Shown here piece after piece: positions 1-11,810 of a stretch of DNA of 64,000 nucleotides. The notes below the pieces were generated by a model. That model was not told the DNA's origin. It saw only the letters and a list, made by a program, of their open reading frames with translations, and did no database searches. The translations under genes were made by a program, and so were the position numbers. The DNA lies in NCBI GenBank assembly GCA_021432635.1, contig MU270121.1, positions 1-64,000 of the forward strand. Direction: 5' to 3'. How positions within the stretch are numbered: the first letter of the stretch is position 1; the number at the start of each line of letters is the position of its first letter. Origin of the DNA: Thozetella sp. PMI_491. Its lineage: Eukaryota; Ascomycota; Sordariomycetes; Chaetosphaeriales; Chaetosphaeriaceae.

Positions 1-3000
1 GGGGGGGGGGGACAATCAGCCACACCAGTTGAGCCAAGATTCTGTCCTCCTGAAGCAGCTTAGGTACAACATCTGTCCAATGTCCAACATCCCTACCTCA
101 CCGCACACCCTCGTCGCGCCTCGCGGGCCTCGCGGCCAGAGTCGCACTCTCAAATTTCGCATGGCGCCTCGGCTGCTTAGGCGCTGCCAATGTCATTTCG
201 CTGCCCGGTGGTCGCAGTCGCCGCAGTGGTCCGAGGGAGAAGGCATTCCCGCGCGACGTCGTAGGGAAAGAGCGAGTGCGAAATATCGACAAGCGGGTGA
301 CGCCGATCCTCAGACCGCCTGGACGCGCGCGAGAGCTCTCGTCGCTGATGCTGCTCTTTTATCACATTTCTTTGCCCGCGTCCCCCCCCCCCTCCTCTCT
401 TCGCCCCCAGAGCTCAACGCGCGGGAAGCATATCCCTGCCGCCGGGCTGTGGACTTGGACTAGGGACAGCGGGGGACCCGGCCGGGACGGAAGGGGGGGA
501 AGGGCGGGGCTCCTACAAGACGTCAATCGGAAATTTCTCCGCCTTTAGAAGTGCGGACTCGGGAGGGCGAACCGAAGCGCAAATCATGTGCCTCTGCTGA
601 GAGCGCCCCACAAAGCTCTCCAGACTGCCGCCGGCTTGCCGGTGATCCGGTCGCTAGCCTGCAGTCCGACTGCGTCGAAAAAAAAAAGCAATCGTCAGTG
701 CATTTTGCATCTGCCATCTGCCACGCTCTGCCAGGGTGGGTCGTGGCTTGACATCATGCTTGGAGACTATTCTGGCCCTTGCAGCAAAGCTGGCCTTCCG
801 CTCTCAGCAGCTGGGTAGCATCCGTTTTATAATAAATAATTAATAAATAAATAAAAAAGGTCCAAACCCCTTGTTTCTATTTTTACATCCTCCAAACCGC
901 CTCGAGGGATTCTGCTGTGTTCCCAAAATAATTTTACAAGAGAAACTATTGAAACACTACCGAAAGCGTGTGTGCGAGTGTGTAAATGTCTGAGTGCACA
1001 ACAAGAGGACGACAGGATTAGAGAGTAAGCGGAGAGGTCAGCCACTGCCAGAAGCAGGACAAGGCTTCATGAAATAGGGCCAATATACCAAAACTAGGGC
1101 AGAATTAAAGATTTTTGGGATTTTTTTTTTAAAAAAAAAATCCTCAACTTGAGACAGGTGTAATTACCTAAATGGCGGAGGAATAAGGTCAGGCAGTAAG
1201 TTACGATCGAAAAAGGGCGCCAGTTGCCACTCTTGCGCCAATGACTTGATTACAAAGTGCAAAAGTGCAAATCGCACTGGCACAGCCCTCTGTGCTGTAC
1301 TTTCTCAAAGCTGCAGCAGAAAGACGGACAGAATCGAGCGGGAAGAAACATATTAACCGACGTACCAACTTCCAACCTGCTCATGGAGCGAACCGATGTC
1401 ATAGTAACCCTGCACCGTTCAGCGAGCCAAGTTCGAGAACCCAAGTCTCAAGTTGATTTACACCTCTGGGGTACCAACCGTGCAATGAGCTGCTGTGTTA
1501 GGTTCAAATTCTCTATCTTGGGACTGGCTATCGTATTGCTTTTCGTTGATATGTCCTTTGCCGGTATTAATTAAATCAAATGTCCCGAATTCAAACAAAT
1601 GCTGCCTCGAATCTGAGTTGTTAATGCTGTGAACACTACTTGCTCTCAAGCCTACCTAGGCGGAACCTACCCATCTTGTCCTCTCGCAGCTTTGATGATT
1701 GATTCGGAAAGCAGCTTACCGCTGGCACAACTCTCAATGACCGACAAATATGGCTATATTTTCGTGTAAGAGGCGGACAAGTGGTATCGTGGACATGGCG
1801 ATACGTCCAAGCATGCTAGTGCTTGGGGGCTCCACGACTAGCAGCATACAGACAGCCGGTTCACAAGTAACAAATTCACCCCTTAAAATATACAACTTTG
1901 GTTCGATATACAGGTTGTACGCAATTTATATGGTTAAACTATATCCACTACTCAGTTGCTCACAGCTCGCTTCTATAGAGTGCCTAATATTAGATTTATA
2001 CCTTGGTGATAGTGGGCTACCATCCGAGTCGCTCGAGCATCCAGGAGAGCACTTACACAATTTCTTAGATCAAGAGTCTTTCCTTTCCCGGTTTTATTTT
2101 CAGTTAGATGGAATCAAGAACAATCCGCAAGTAAAATTCTGCTTCAACCATTACCAAGAAAGTTTGAAGGGGTTTCTGGTACCCACTCGTTTACCCTGTG
2201 ACATCCAGCTTAGTCCGAGTTTTGTAGATTGTTGCAGATCTCATCGCCCAACCTTCATGACCTCGGTCTCAGGGCTTACAGTCCCTGGCTTGTAGTACCC
2301 TGTCTATTTCAGCTTGTGAAATTCTGCGCGTGGTCTAAGGTTTCAAGAAGCCCATCGATCCTCACCGTGGCTATCCAGCCACCAGATGAGCGTGAGTGTT
2401 TCTATGTGCGTCAGCATTCCTGGACATGTCTCATAAATTTATCGGAGAGCCAATTGTTAGCTAACTTAGGTTAATGATACTCAAGAAATGTCGCGGTTCT
2501 GGCCTTCTTAAATGATATAGCACAGTTATAGGCTCTTCATGTTTAGGATGTCTACCCAAACTAGGTTGCCAAATTACTCTGTCATATTTGTCAAGTGCAT
2601 CACTGCATCCCCTACCTCGCCTCTATGTTGAATAACTTGGACGGTGAAAATGTGATGGGAAATGGGAATGTGGCATTGAGCTGTCAATTGCCTAGCTGCC
2701 CTAGGAACGTAGCTCTATATCAGCAACCCCTTTAGTGCCACTCTGCTACGACTACCCTTGACCATTTGGCTGGTCTTTCCCACCACTTCTGATATTCAAG
2801 TAATATACAACCGTTTAAAGGCCTTGCTTCATCCAGCGAATAGACCAGAGCCTAGAACATATAGCTTGGGACCTGCCGACACAGGCACTCTGTCAACTGG
2901 ACGTTGATTTACGCTTACTCAACCATCAAGATCTCTGATTTACGTGGTATGTACGCAGGGAACGTGGTACTTGGACGTGCACTTATTGCTCCCATATTCT

Positions 3001-3059
3001 GATGCTCAAATCTAACATGGGGAAAGAGGCGCGGCTCATATTTATTTTCAGACATCGAT
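1..3059. other. gene-poor, partly AT-rich left flank
   Basis: No gene is supportable here. The first 11 bases are a G run at the window edge. From about 820 to 3000 the sequence is clearly richer in A+T than the rest of the window. It holds only short open frames; the longest runs from 1750 to 2295 on the plus strand (181 codons) and shows no domain, signal peptide or splice signals I recognise. The block could be an old decayed repeat or simply intergenic DNA. Confidence 0.5.
1118..1143. repeat. perfect palindrome GGA-T10-A10-TCC
   Basis: A 26-base perfect inverted repeat with no spacer: GGA, ten T, ten A, TCC. It lies in the AT-rich left flank far from any gene I can support. Confidence 0.9.
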
Positions 3060-4129
3060 TCAGGACATATATGTCGAGTCGTAGTAGCCGGCGCTCGTAT
3101 ATCCCGAACCCAAGATGGTGCTGATCGTCACAGCCGAGCTTAGCTTCTGAGAGAAACTAGCCCTGGTTCCAGAAGCGCCGGTGCCGGTATTCGAATACTC
3201 CCCAAAGAGCACGTCGCTCGTCCTCTCATCGCCGGTATTCCAGATGTGCCAGCCTGCTGAGTTGATGACGCTGCTCATGCTGGTTTTTTGGAAGACCACA
3301 CGAGCGTATTGGCTCCAGGGCCGGCCGAGGTAGTAGGCCCCGCTGGTGACACTGTTTCCAGACGCCGCGGCGATGTTGCAGCTGTTAAAGACGTAGAAGT
3401 TGGCGTCAGTGGCTGAAGATCGCCCCGAGGCTAGAGAGTCGAGCCAGCATCGTCAGTCCTCCAGTTCACCACGCACAAAGTGTCTGGGGGTTTGCTGAGG
3501 CCAAACTTACCAGTGATATATCCGAGGCTCGCCGCGAGCACCCGGATGTCGCACTGCTCAAACCACGCCGGCGCGTGCTGTCCGAAGACGAAGTCAGTGT
3601 TGCCTTGGATCAGGCACTTGGAGTATAGCTGATAGCCCGTCTGCGCCAGCAGAGTGTCCTGATAGCCGGTGAAAGAGCAGCCGTAATAGCCGCTGTCCGC
3701 GTAGGCGCTCAGGGCAACCGCCTGGCTGCCCTTCCCGTAGCCGTTGTTCACATTGACGTTGTACAGCTTGAAGTTGGTCGCCTTGACGCGCAGCGTGGCT
3801 GTCTCGTCGTTGGACAGGCCGTCCGCCTGGCTCTTGCTGGAGGTGATGGTCACCTGGTTGCTCGAATAGCTGGACGTGTCGGACGTGCTCCCGTAGATGG
3901 TGAGCTGAGCCGAGCGGGATGACACTAGGACCTGCTCAGAGTAGGTACCGGCGCCGATGAAGATGCACTGCGCGGCGGTGGAGGTGGTGGACAGCGAGTT
4001 GACGGCGGCCTGGATGGTGCTGTACTGGCCCCCGGACTTGGCCACCGTGATGCAGCCCGACGGTGCGCTAGTCCGGCTCTCAGCGAGAGCTAGGGCAAAG
4101 AGAGAGACGCTGGCGAAGACGGACCTCAT
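3060..4129 (-). CDS. pectin methylesterase, CE8 family, secreted
   Basis: Demethylates pectin outside the cell, preparing homogalacturonan for lyases and polygalacturonases. Two exons on the minus strand, 3511-4129 and 3060-3430. The 80-bp intron (3431-3510) has GTAAGT and CTCTAG ends. The spliced protein is 329 aa, normal for fungal CE8. The N-terminus is a signal peptide (MRSVFASVSLFALALAES). Family landmarks are in order: QDTL, then GNTDFVFGQ with the acid/base Asp, then QCDIR with the nucleophile Asp, then YITASGRSS rebuilt exactly across the splice junction, then LGRPWSQYARVVF with the active-site Arg. No carbohydrate-binding module or GPI signal is seen. The next gene upstream, also minus, is the AA9 LPMO. 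The start is the only ATG ahead of the signal peptide. Confidence 0.93.
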
Positions 4130-5133
4130 CGTGACTGCGGTGGAGCGACGAGTTCTAGCCAGAGGGCGTACGGATCAGCCATTTCGGCCAAGCCATGGCG
4201 TCGTCTTCATATACTCGGAGAAGGCTTCGCGAGGGGTGCGGGACGGGTAGAATTGGACGGGAGCCACTACGCGGCCCCCCGCAGGCATGCCAAGGTCCGA
4301 GTGATGGAATAACAGGCGCCGATTAATATCGGGAGATATACTGCGGAGAAGGTCCCATCGCGCACAACCCATTTCCTAGCCCCTTCATAAAAAGTAGCAC
4401 TCGCCGCGGCTTTCCTAGAATTACCCACCAACCTCGCCCTTACCGGGGCAGTGGGACGAGTCGGGGTGGTCGTTCATCGGATTCCACGTGAGGGCCGGCG
4501 CGTCCTCCCATTTGCGGATAAACCAGTTCCATTCTATCCGTAGCGACGGCGCTGCACATGGGTTGGGGAGTGTGGGGTCCTGCCCTTTTGGCGAAACAGC
4601 ATAGCGGCGCCGATGGGATGGGATCCTTGTGATCCACACTGGGGCGAGCCCCTGAAACCTGAGACGGAGGCTTGCGATGATGACGAGTTGCGCAACCCGC
4701 GAGCCTGCGAACGCAGATCCCCCGCGAGCCCCGGGCTTGAGCTGAGAGATCGGACGAAGCTGCCCAAGCCGAGTAATTGATGGTTGACGACAGAATTGCC
4801 GGAGAAACATGCGTGTTCATTGCTTCCAAAGTGGCAAAGTGGGAGAGATCCGTTATGTGCCTCCATCGTCCATAGGTAGTGTATGCCGCGATTCTCACTG
4901 ACTAACTTGGCACTAGGACCACGGTATTTACGAACACGTCCGTATATTGCGAGCTATGAGTTGTATCTAAGTACCGCCGTCTCGAGGCGGCTCTTCGTTT
5001 CTGGTCCCTTTCCCAACCATGCCTCTCTTACATCTTCCCAGACGTAAACATCAAGATCATATACGCTAGGCAAGTAATATACAAGAGAAGTAGAAAGGTC
5101 CATTGCTATTCCTCAGTTCTCATACCCTACTGC
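4130..5133. other. intergenic, promoter side of pectinesterase and 3' side of AA9
   Basis: About 1.0 kb between two minus-strand genes. Overlapping open frames at 4421-4898 are GC-rich shadow frames with no recognisable domain. Apart from the candidate TATA element near 4210 I see nothing. Confidence 0.5.
4207..4214 (-). promoter_or_regulatory. candidate TATA element of the pectinesterase gene
   Basis: Reads GTATATGA on the minus strand, about 80 bases upstream of the pectinesterase ATG. Assigned from motif and distance only. Confidence 0.35.
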
Positions 5134-6196
5134 TCAAGCCTGGATATCGCGGGCGTGGCTGCGCTTCTTGGCGCTACCGCAGTTGCTCGCCTGAGTCTCA
5201 GTCGCCGCCTGGGCGGTGGTGGCAGCAGCTGGGCTCGAGGTGACGGCGGCGGCCTTGTTCGTCACTGCAGCAGCAGTACCAACCACAGCGCTAGCTGAGG
5301 AAGCGATAGCGGACGAAGACTGAGCGACGTTGGTGGCGCCAGCGATCAGGGTAGGACCAGGGATGTCGTACGAAGACAGAGTGGTGTAGATGTTAATGAG
5401 AATACCAGCATCCTGGGGAGTATAGAGGGACTCCCCGAGCACGCCGGCGGGGGTGTCGGTGCCGCTACCAGTGACTTGTAGGTTGAAGCACTGCGGGTAG
5501 TTCTGAGCGCCGTTGGTCGAGCCGGCGCTGTGAAGAGCAATGATCTCATGGCGGAGAACATAGTTGCCAGGCGCAATGGAGCTTGGGATCTGAACGAGCC
5601 AGCCGTTGTTGTTCGCGATCAGCTCGTCTGAGCCCCACTTGCCGTTGGACAGACTGTAGTCGATCAGGCCAACCTCATCGATCTTGAAGAACTCGAGCGT
5701 TGTCTTGTCAACACTCTCGCAGCCGGCGTCGCCGCAGTTAGCCAAGTAGTCGATGACCGGACCTTTGTGCGACTCCGGCCAGGTGTCCCCTACCCACACT
5801 CAGAGTCAGTTCTTGCCTTAGCGACGGTGGATAGATGCCTGAAGACCTCAAATTGCCACCAATCGGCTGCGACTGTCTATCGGCGCTAGAATACGTACAC
5901 TGGATGAAAATAGAGTCACCGGCAGCAACGACAGCATGGCCGCCAGCGTTACTGGCGCTCTTGTGGCAGATGATGTCCCCAGAAGCGTAAACGGACCCGT
6001 CCACAAATCCGTTATCGGTGTCTGCCGCGGTCCATCCGACTACGGTCGGAGGGCTCGACATGTAGGGGAAGCTGGTGGGGTCATAGCCCTGAAAGGACGC
6101 CCCGTTGATGACAATGTTGCTTGTATGGCCGTGGGCAGCCACCGACGCAGCGCCGGCCACAGCTGCGAGGAAGGTCTTGGAGGTGAAGGAAGACAT
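5134..6196 (-). CDS. lytic polysaccharide monooxygenase, AA9 (formerly GH61)
   Basis: Copper enzyme that oxidatively cleaves cellulose or other beta-glucans outside the cell. Exons 5899;6196 (first) and 5134-5789 (second) are separated by a 109-bp intron (5790-5898); together they encode 317 aa. The signal peptide ends in SVAA, giving a mature N-terminus HGHTSN, so the mature protein starts with the copper-brace His. The second copper His is H107 (mature H86) in WPESHKGPV, rebuilt next to the splice junction. The axial Tyr is Y197 (mature Y176) in [14 protein letters not shown] and QVTGSG are also typical of the family. After the catalytic domain comes a Ser/Ala/Thr-rich tail of about 80 residues with no CBM1. 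The last residues are basic ([11 protein letters not shown]). The neighbour at 3060-4129 is another secreted wall-degrading enzyme on the same strand. First exon spans 5899 to 6196. Confidence 0.95.
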
Positions 6197-9146
6197 GGTG
6201 ATCGGAGTTCAGAGTCGAGGGACTTCGAAAGCTCTAGGCTGAGAGGAGGAACGGCCGGCTAGCGGAAGAGAGTGGATGAGAGAAGACGACGGTAAAGTGG
6301 TTAACTCTTTGAGAAACAAAGCCTTCAGTCAATGAAGCGAGTGTAAGTGAAGCAACCAAAAGTTGTCGAAAGAAAAGAATGACTGTGCCGGAAGGTCTCG
6401 ATGAGCCTGATGGGAACAAGAGAAGCTACGGTGAAAGACGGAGAGGCTCTATTATAGATGCCTGCCCAGCCCTAGCTGTCAAGCTCACGAGCCCGTTCCT
6501 CGGCACATCCTGCCGAAGCCATGGCGCTGTTGGGCGGAGTTTTTCTTCTAAGCATCGGACGAGGCAGGGTGATGGGGATGACGAGGTGGGCTTCGAGCTG
6601 GTCCATGCGTTTCAGGGTGACGACTACGTCGACAAAACTCCATATCTCACTTGCTATCCCCAGCTCAACATCCTCAAAGGGAAGCTATGTGACGAAAAGG
6701 GTGTATAGAGGAGGCGGACGGCGGTAGCAAACAGATTGCCCCAGCATATTGGCTGCCAGGGACCCCCCCTCCAAGATCTACATAGTCTGGCCGAGCCTTG
6801 GGGCCTCGTCAACCGTGGCAGGACATGAGACGAAATCGTAGTCTATGTCTCCCCTGTGGCACCGAGGGGCGTCTTCCATGGGATTCCTTTGTCGCAGATG
6901 ATGCGAGCCAGGGATGTGGGTGCTAGTGCATTAATCAACATCGCACTAGGCCAGTGGAGGCCAATAAATGGGCAGCAATGAGCTCGATCTGTTGGACGGA
7001 GCCGCATAACCCACTCCAAGCCTGGGCGCTTGTCGTGGAATATAATCCTGGGAGCGAAGGTGATGAGCTGGAGCGGGTGCATATGGCGGCTTCGCATTAG
7101 TTGTTGGCAGATTCAAGGGGGCTAAAAGCGTGACGAGCATAAATCACAAGCTGCGGGTCCATTTGAGTCCACTTTTGACTTGCTTCCAATCCTTGAGCTC
7201 GCCTAATGAAGACCACTCGGTCTTTTGGGCTTCTTTCCAGGCCCGTGTGATATGGACCGCGAGAAGAGCTGTCTATGAACTACGGGCTTTGGAGTGTTCC
7301 ACACTGAAACGTGATGCTAACGTGGCAGGCGGCCGCTGGTGAAGGTGCTGTCGAGAGACCGGAGCCCAGATCATGCGTACGAGTTATGGAGCTAGCGAAT
7401 GGGAAGATGGTTATCATCTTGATCCCCGAGCCTCATATTCTTGACCATGGCATCGAGGAATGAGAATGATCAAGCCGAGGCAGGAGCCATGACGTTGGAG
7501 GCAAGGGGACGACTCAGGTCGATGGATCATGACTGGGATTGGTGGGACACTGCCACGGCCTTCAGGCGTCACGGGCATCGGGTCCCACTGCGTCAGAAGG
7601 GCCCGAGCTTCTGCTCTGCATCTCAACACCGGGTTCGGGCATGAAGATGCGCGGGTCTTAGGTTGCTACCATACATAGTAAGCCCCAGACGACGCCTCCC
7701 TTACATGGGAGACGACGGTTGGGCCGATGTGCGAGGAACAGGCGGAGGGGGGGATGAAGCCGTGGGCCTTGGGCGCAACTTTCTTCTTCTCCCAGCCCGC
7801 CGTAATCGCATGGGGCCTGCGATGATGGAAGATGATAGAAATGGCATGACGGTGGTGCAACCGATGTTCTCAAATACAAGCCCAGTCGCAAGTAGCCTAC
7901 TGACCACCTGTAGCGTCTGAATTGAGGAGACGAGACGGCTCAGATGGTTGCTTGGTCAGAGAAGCACCGAGAAGAGCCAGCTAGAGAAGCAATCATATTG
8001 GAAGGACCAGCGGCAGAGGAAGAAACGTTGCGTGGAAGCAGCCGACGTCCAAGAATGCAAATCTTTCCAAAGGCGGGTTCACGGAAAAGGTGGGCTAGCC
8101 GTTGCGGGCTCGCACGGACACTGCCGAACCGAAGGCTGAAGAACTTTGCGTGGAAGAGTCATGGACGAGGGACGGCAGCTTCGATGGTTCGGCCCACAAA
8201 TTTGTTGCCCTATCAGGGAGGAACATGTTGTTCCAATGGTGAGGAGACGAGATCTTTGGTGAAACACCAAACAGACCGACATTGGTCTTCAGCTTTCGAT
8301 CGCTGAGCTATTCATATCATCTGCGCCGCTGCGCTGCAATCGCTCCCACTCTCCGAGCGATCGCATTTCTACACTTTGATCTTAGTCGAGCCGGGGTAGC
8401 GAACAGCTGGGGAAGAAAATATACGCGTCTCCGGGACGTGCCCCAGAACCTATCCATAATCCCTGAACCGTCGCAAATTGCATGCAAAACAAGCCGAAAT
8501 CACATTTGCTCAAATGTCAACTCTGCCCAAAAAGCCCAACTGCAACCCATCATCAATTCAGCGCTGTTCTCTAGAGCGCCCAATTTTCTCCAAGGAGCGG
8601 CCGTCAGGTTAAATTCACTTGACAGGGCGTGGCGTCTGCGGGGATGCTTACCTCATACCCTTTTTATCTCGTCAACGTCCACCTTCTCTACCTCCCTCTA
8701 CCTAATTACATCTCCTCCTTGATCTGAGGTTTTGTCGAAGCAGCACTACCTACTAGTGAGCTCGGCAGATCGCGTCGAATTGGAGAACATTGCACATCGT
8801 CAGTCATCTTCCTCACTTACCCGACTTCAGCGATCGAGAACATCCTTTCCCTCTTTCCCCCTCCACATGCCTGGAGGACGGAGTCAATAGCCCCCATATC
8901 GTCAACAGGCTCTGGCCCCTTACCTACATATCGTCCTCTCTTCTTGCACTCTGGTTCGTCTGGACTTGCCGATTCCAACACGGCGCTTCCCTGCAACCGG
9001 GGTCAATCAACCTAGACCAGTCAAACCTCCTCACCTAGGCAGCAGCCAGGTGCTGACGGACTACGCGTTCCTCCCCCCCAAATATCTACCTTTTCTATTT
9101 CCTACGCTTGGCACTAATCCCATCCCCAACCCAGCAGGCAGAACAC
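6197..9146. other. intergenic region and long leader of the YTH gene
   Basis: No supportable gene in nearly 3 kb between the divergent AA9 and YTH genes. The last 800 bases (about 8300-9140) are rich in C and T, as promoters and 5' leaders of filamentous fungi often are. They contain several short ATG frames, for example at 8282 and 8790, that would act as upstream ORFs if transcribed. Confidence 0.45.
6449..6457 (-). promoter_or_regulatory. candidate TATA element of the AA9 gene
   Basis: Minus-strand CTATAATAG about 255 bases upstream of the AA9 start codon. Distance and motif only; the implied leader would be rather long. Confidence 0.25.
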
Positions 9147-11810
9147 ATGTCTTTCGGCGCCGTTGGCCAGTTTGGGGTCGCAAACAAGCTTGAGCTTGGA
9201 GCTAGAGCTGCAGAGTTGCGAGAAAGGCTACTAAAGAACCGCGACCAAAAGCAGGAGCATCCAGGCCGCGCCGCCTCGGCTCCCAACGAGACCAAAACTA
9301 CTAGCAGATCCCACTCCGTGACTTCTGACCAGCCTACTGACCCAGGAAATATTAAAACCGAGGACACAACTACCACCCTTTATACAGATCTAGGGGCAGA
9401 TGAGGAGGACATCCACCAGTTGATCACCTCAATCTCCTCAGAACTTGTAAACGACGCGGCGGCCAGAAGTGCTCCGCAGACCCCGGACACTTCACTTCTC
9501 TCTGGCCTCTCTAAGGAAACTGCCTCTTCCCATACTAAACGCCCTCACAAACTGACCCCGCCAACCTCTTCCGACCTGCCCCTGGCAACTTCTAACCGCA
9601 AAACTCCTTCTGAGAAAACACCTCCTCAGGAAGGCGAAGATATTCGTGGAAATATACAGAAGAAGAGCATGCGCAACTCAAACCACACTGCTAATCACCA
9701 AACCTCCTCATCTAACCACCCAAGTATAATCCCTGTGACGAACAAACCCCGGCAGAGCCTTGTTGAGAAGAGCCCTGAACCATCCGCGACCAAAGGACAT
9801 CAATACCAGAGTGCTGTAACTGAATCTACTTCTAAGAATCCTTCAACTTCAAATAGTCCGGCTCAGCAGCCGCCAAAACGCGGCATGGATAGCACTGACG
9901 CAGCCGAGCCACCCAGCTCGGAGCGTCGTAACCAACCCTCACAGCCCGCCAGCATGCAGGCTCCTCCACGTCAACCTACCAGCTCTTCAGCAACCACCCA
10001 AAGCTCACCTAGATCATTAGCTAGTCCCGCGCTTGCTCAACTACTTAAGGAGGACAAAGATCTACGAGATTGGCTTGACATGACCGGTTATTTTGACGTT
10101 GATGTCCGGAACAGAAAGCTACAGCGGGCCCGAAAGCTGGCCGAGTTCGAGGCAGAGAAGAACAGAATTGAAGAGGCCCGCCGAAAGCTCCTCGAAGAGG
10201 ACGCCTTAGATAACCCTTTCGGCCGCTCACCACTTGCCACCCTATTACCGAAACAACTGGGCGAGCCTAATGAAAGCCAGCCCACTATCCCCGCGAAGCG
10301 TGTGCGTTCTGAGCAGGATCAGGAGCCACCCAGCGAGCCGGCGCCCAAAGCACCCCGACTAGAAAGCCGTCCCGAGCCCGATCAGCGCCCACCCCTGGAC
10401 CGGCGAGATTCTCGCCCTGTCCCCCAGGCCCCTCGTGGACATAACGACGCCCGCCCGCGCTCTCCGGAACGCGATGCTGGCGCCCGGCTGGACCGCAACA
10501 GGAGTCCCCCACGGCATCCTCGGCCTGCAGACCACCGTGAAGGCGGTCATCATGGCTCCCCTCCCTCACGGCCGCGAGACCGGTCCCCTGCTCGGCACCC
10601 TTCACCAGGCTCGCGCTTCGACCATGATGGCCCTCGCCGCCGAGACAGCTATGCCGGTGACCGTGACCGCGACGCTGGTGACCGGCGCATAAGCGGGTCG
10701 ACAGCCTTCTCGAATCGACCGCCCCGCCCCTCTTCGAAGCTCGGCGGGTTTGATCTTGGATCCAGAGGTGGTAAGTTGCCTACACCTCCGGCTGCAGCTT
10801 ACCCTCGGAAGCTCGCCGTCTTCACCCTACATGCTGTTGTTAGACATGGTCCTGGCGATCGTGACCGTTCCTTGGAACTTGGTCGCTTTGGCCGACGCTA
10901 ACTACTCTCCTGTTTTTCTTTTTTCTTTCTTTTTTCTTTATTCTTCTCGTGGTTGCCTCACACTCGCTATCTACATGTCGAGCCACTGAATTGCGGAGTC
11001 TCCTACTTTCTCATTTTTCTTGCCGCTCTCTATGGCAGCAGACAGCACCACTGACAGCCGATTAGATACCCGGTTCTTCATCGTCAAGTCTTTTAACGAA
11101 GAAAATGTGTATAAGTGCATGGAAGATGTAAGTTTTTTTGCTTCTCTTTGCTCTACTGGTCTTTCTCGACATGTTCCGCGCCCCAAGAACGCTGTTACCC
11201 TCCTGCATGGCCAGGCACTGATGATGACTGCAGGGCGTCTGGGCTACTCAGATGCAGAACGGCGAGGTACTCACGACCGCATTCGCCCAGTGTAAAAGTG
11301 TCATCTTGTTCTTCTCAATCAACAAGTCAAAGGCATTCCAGGGATTTGTGAGTCGCCTCTACGGCTTTCGGGATCCAGCACGACACGCCAGAGCGAATGA
11401 TCGCGCTGGCTGCGCTGCCCCGACGATGTGCATGCCCAAGCTGACATGTTGCTTCTTCTCACTAGGCAAGAATGTCGACTGCTCCATCACCTGACACACC
11501 TCGCCCGAGGTGGCTGAGCGGAATGCACTGGGATACGACCCCGCCATTCCGGGTCGAGTGGTTAAGCATGACGGAGGTCGGCTTTCAGTGGATCGGTCAC
11601 ATTAAAAACACCCTTAACGAGAACCGGCCGGTCCTTGTTGGCCGAGACGGCCAAGAGATCGAGGAGCAGGCCGGGCGCGAGCTCTTTCAGGAGATGGCAC
11701 TGATCGCCGAGTCGCCCCGTGGGGCCGCGGATCACCGTCCCAGCTACCGGCCCGAGGCTCGCGACCGCGACGAACCAAGGTTTATCAAGCGAGAGAACGA
11801 CCGGTGGTGA
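9147..11810 (+). CDS. YTH-domain RNA-binding protein (m6A reader, YTHDC1-like)
   Basis: Probably reads N6-methyladenosine in RNA and acts in nuclear RNA processing, by analogy with YTHDC1 and fission-yeast Mmi1. Exons 9147-10770, 11039-11127, 11234-11347 and 11466-11810 give 723 aa. The YTH domain is split over the last three exons: RFFIVKSFNEENV, then GVWATQMQ, ILFFSINKS and FQGF, then WLSGM, FRVEW and VGRDGQEIE. The expected cage tryptophans are W574 (GVWATQ) and W625 (PRWLSGM). The long N-terminal half is low complexity (Ser/Pro/Thr/Gln) with two charged helical stretches, ELRERLLKNR and a Glu/Arg-rich one near residues 310-355. Next comes an Arg/Asp/Pro region with repeated RSP and RDR motifs, like SR-type nuclear proteins. 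The open frame extends further upstream but 9147 is its first ATG. Intron 1 ends in tandem acceptors CAGCAG at 11036-11041, which give one extra Ala or not. Confidence 0.92.

Noticed and set aside
1750-2295. 181-codon plus-strand frame in the AT-rich flank
   Set aside because: No domain, signal, splice site or credible coding pattern; composition fits decayed or random AT-rich DNA.
4421-4898. Three overlapping minus-strand frames between the pectinesterase and AA9 genes
   Set aside because: They overlap one another in different frames and are the kind of shadow frames GC-rich DNA makes; none has a recognisable motif.
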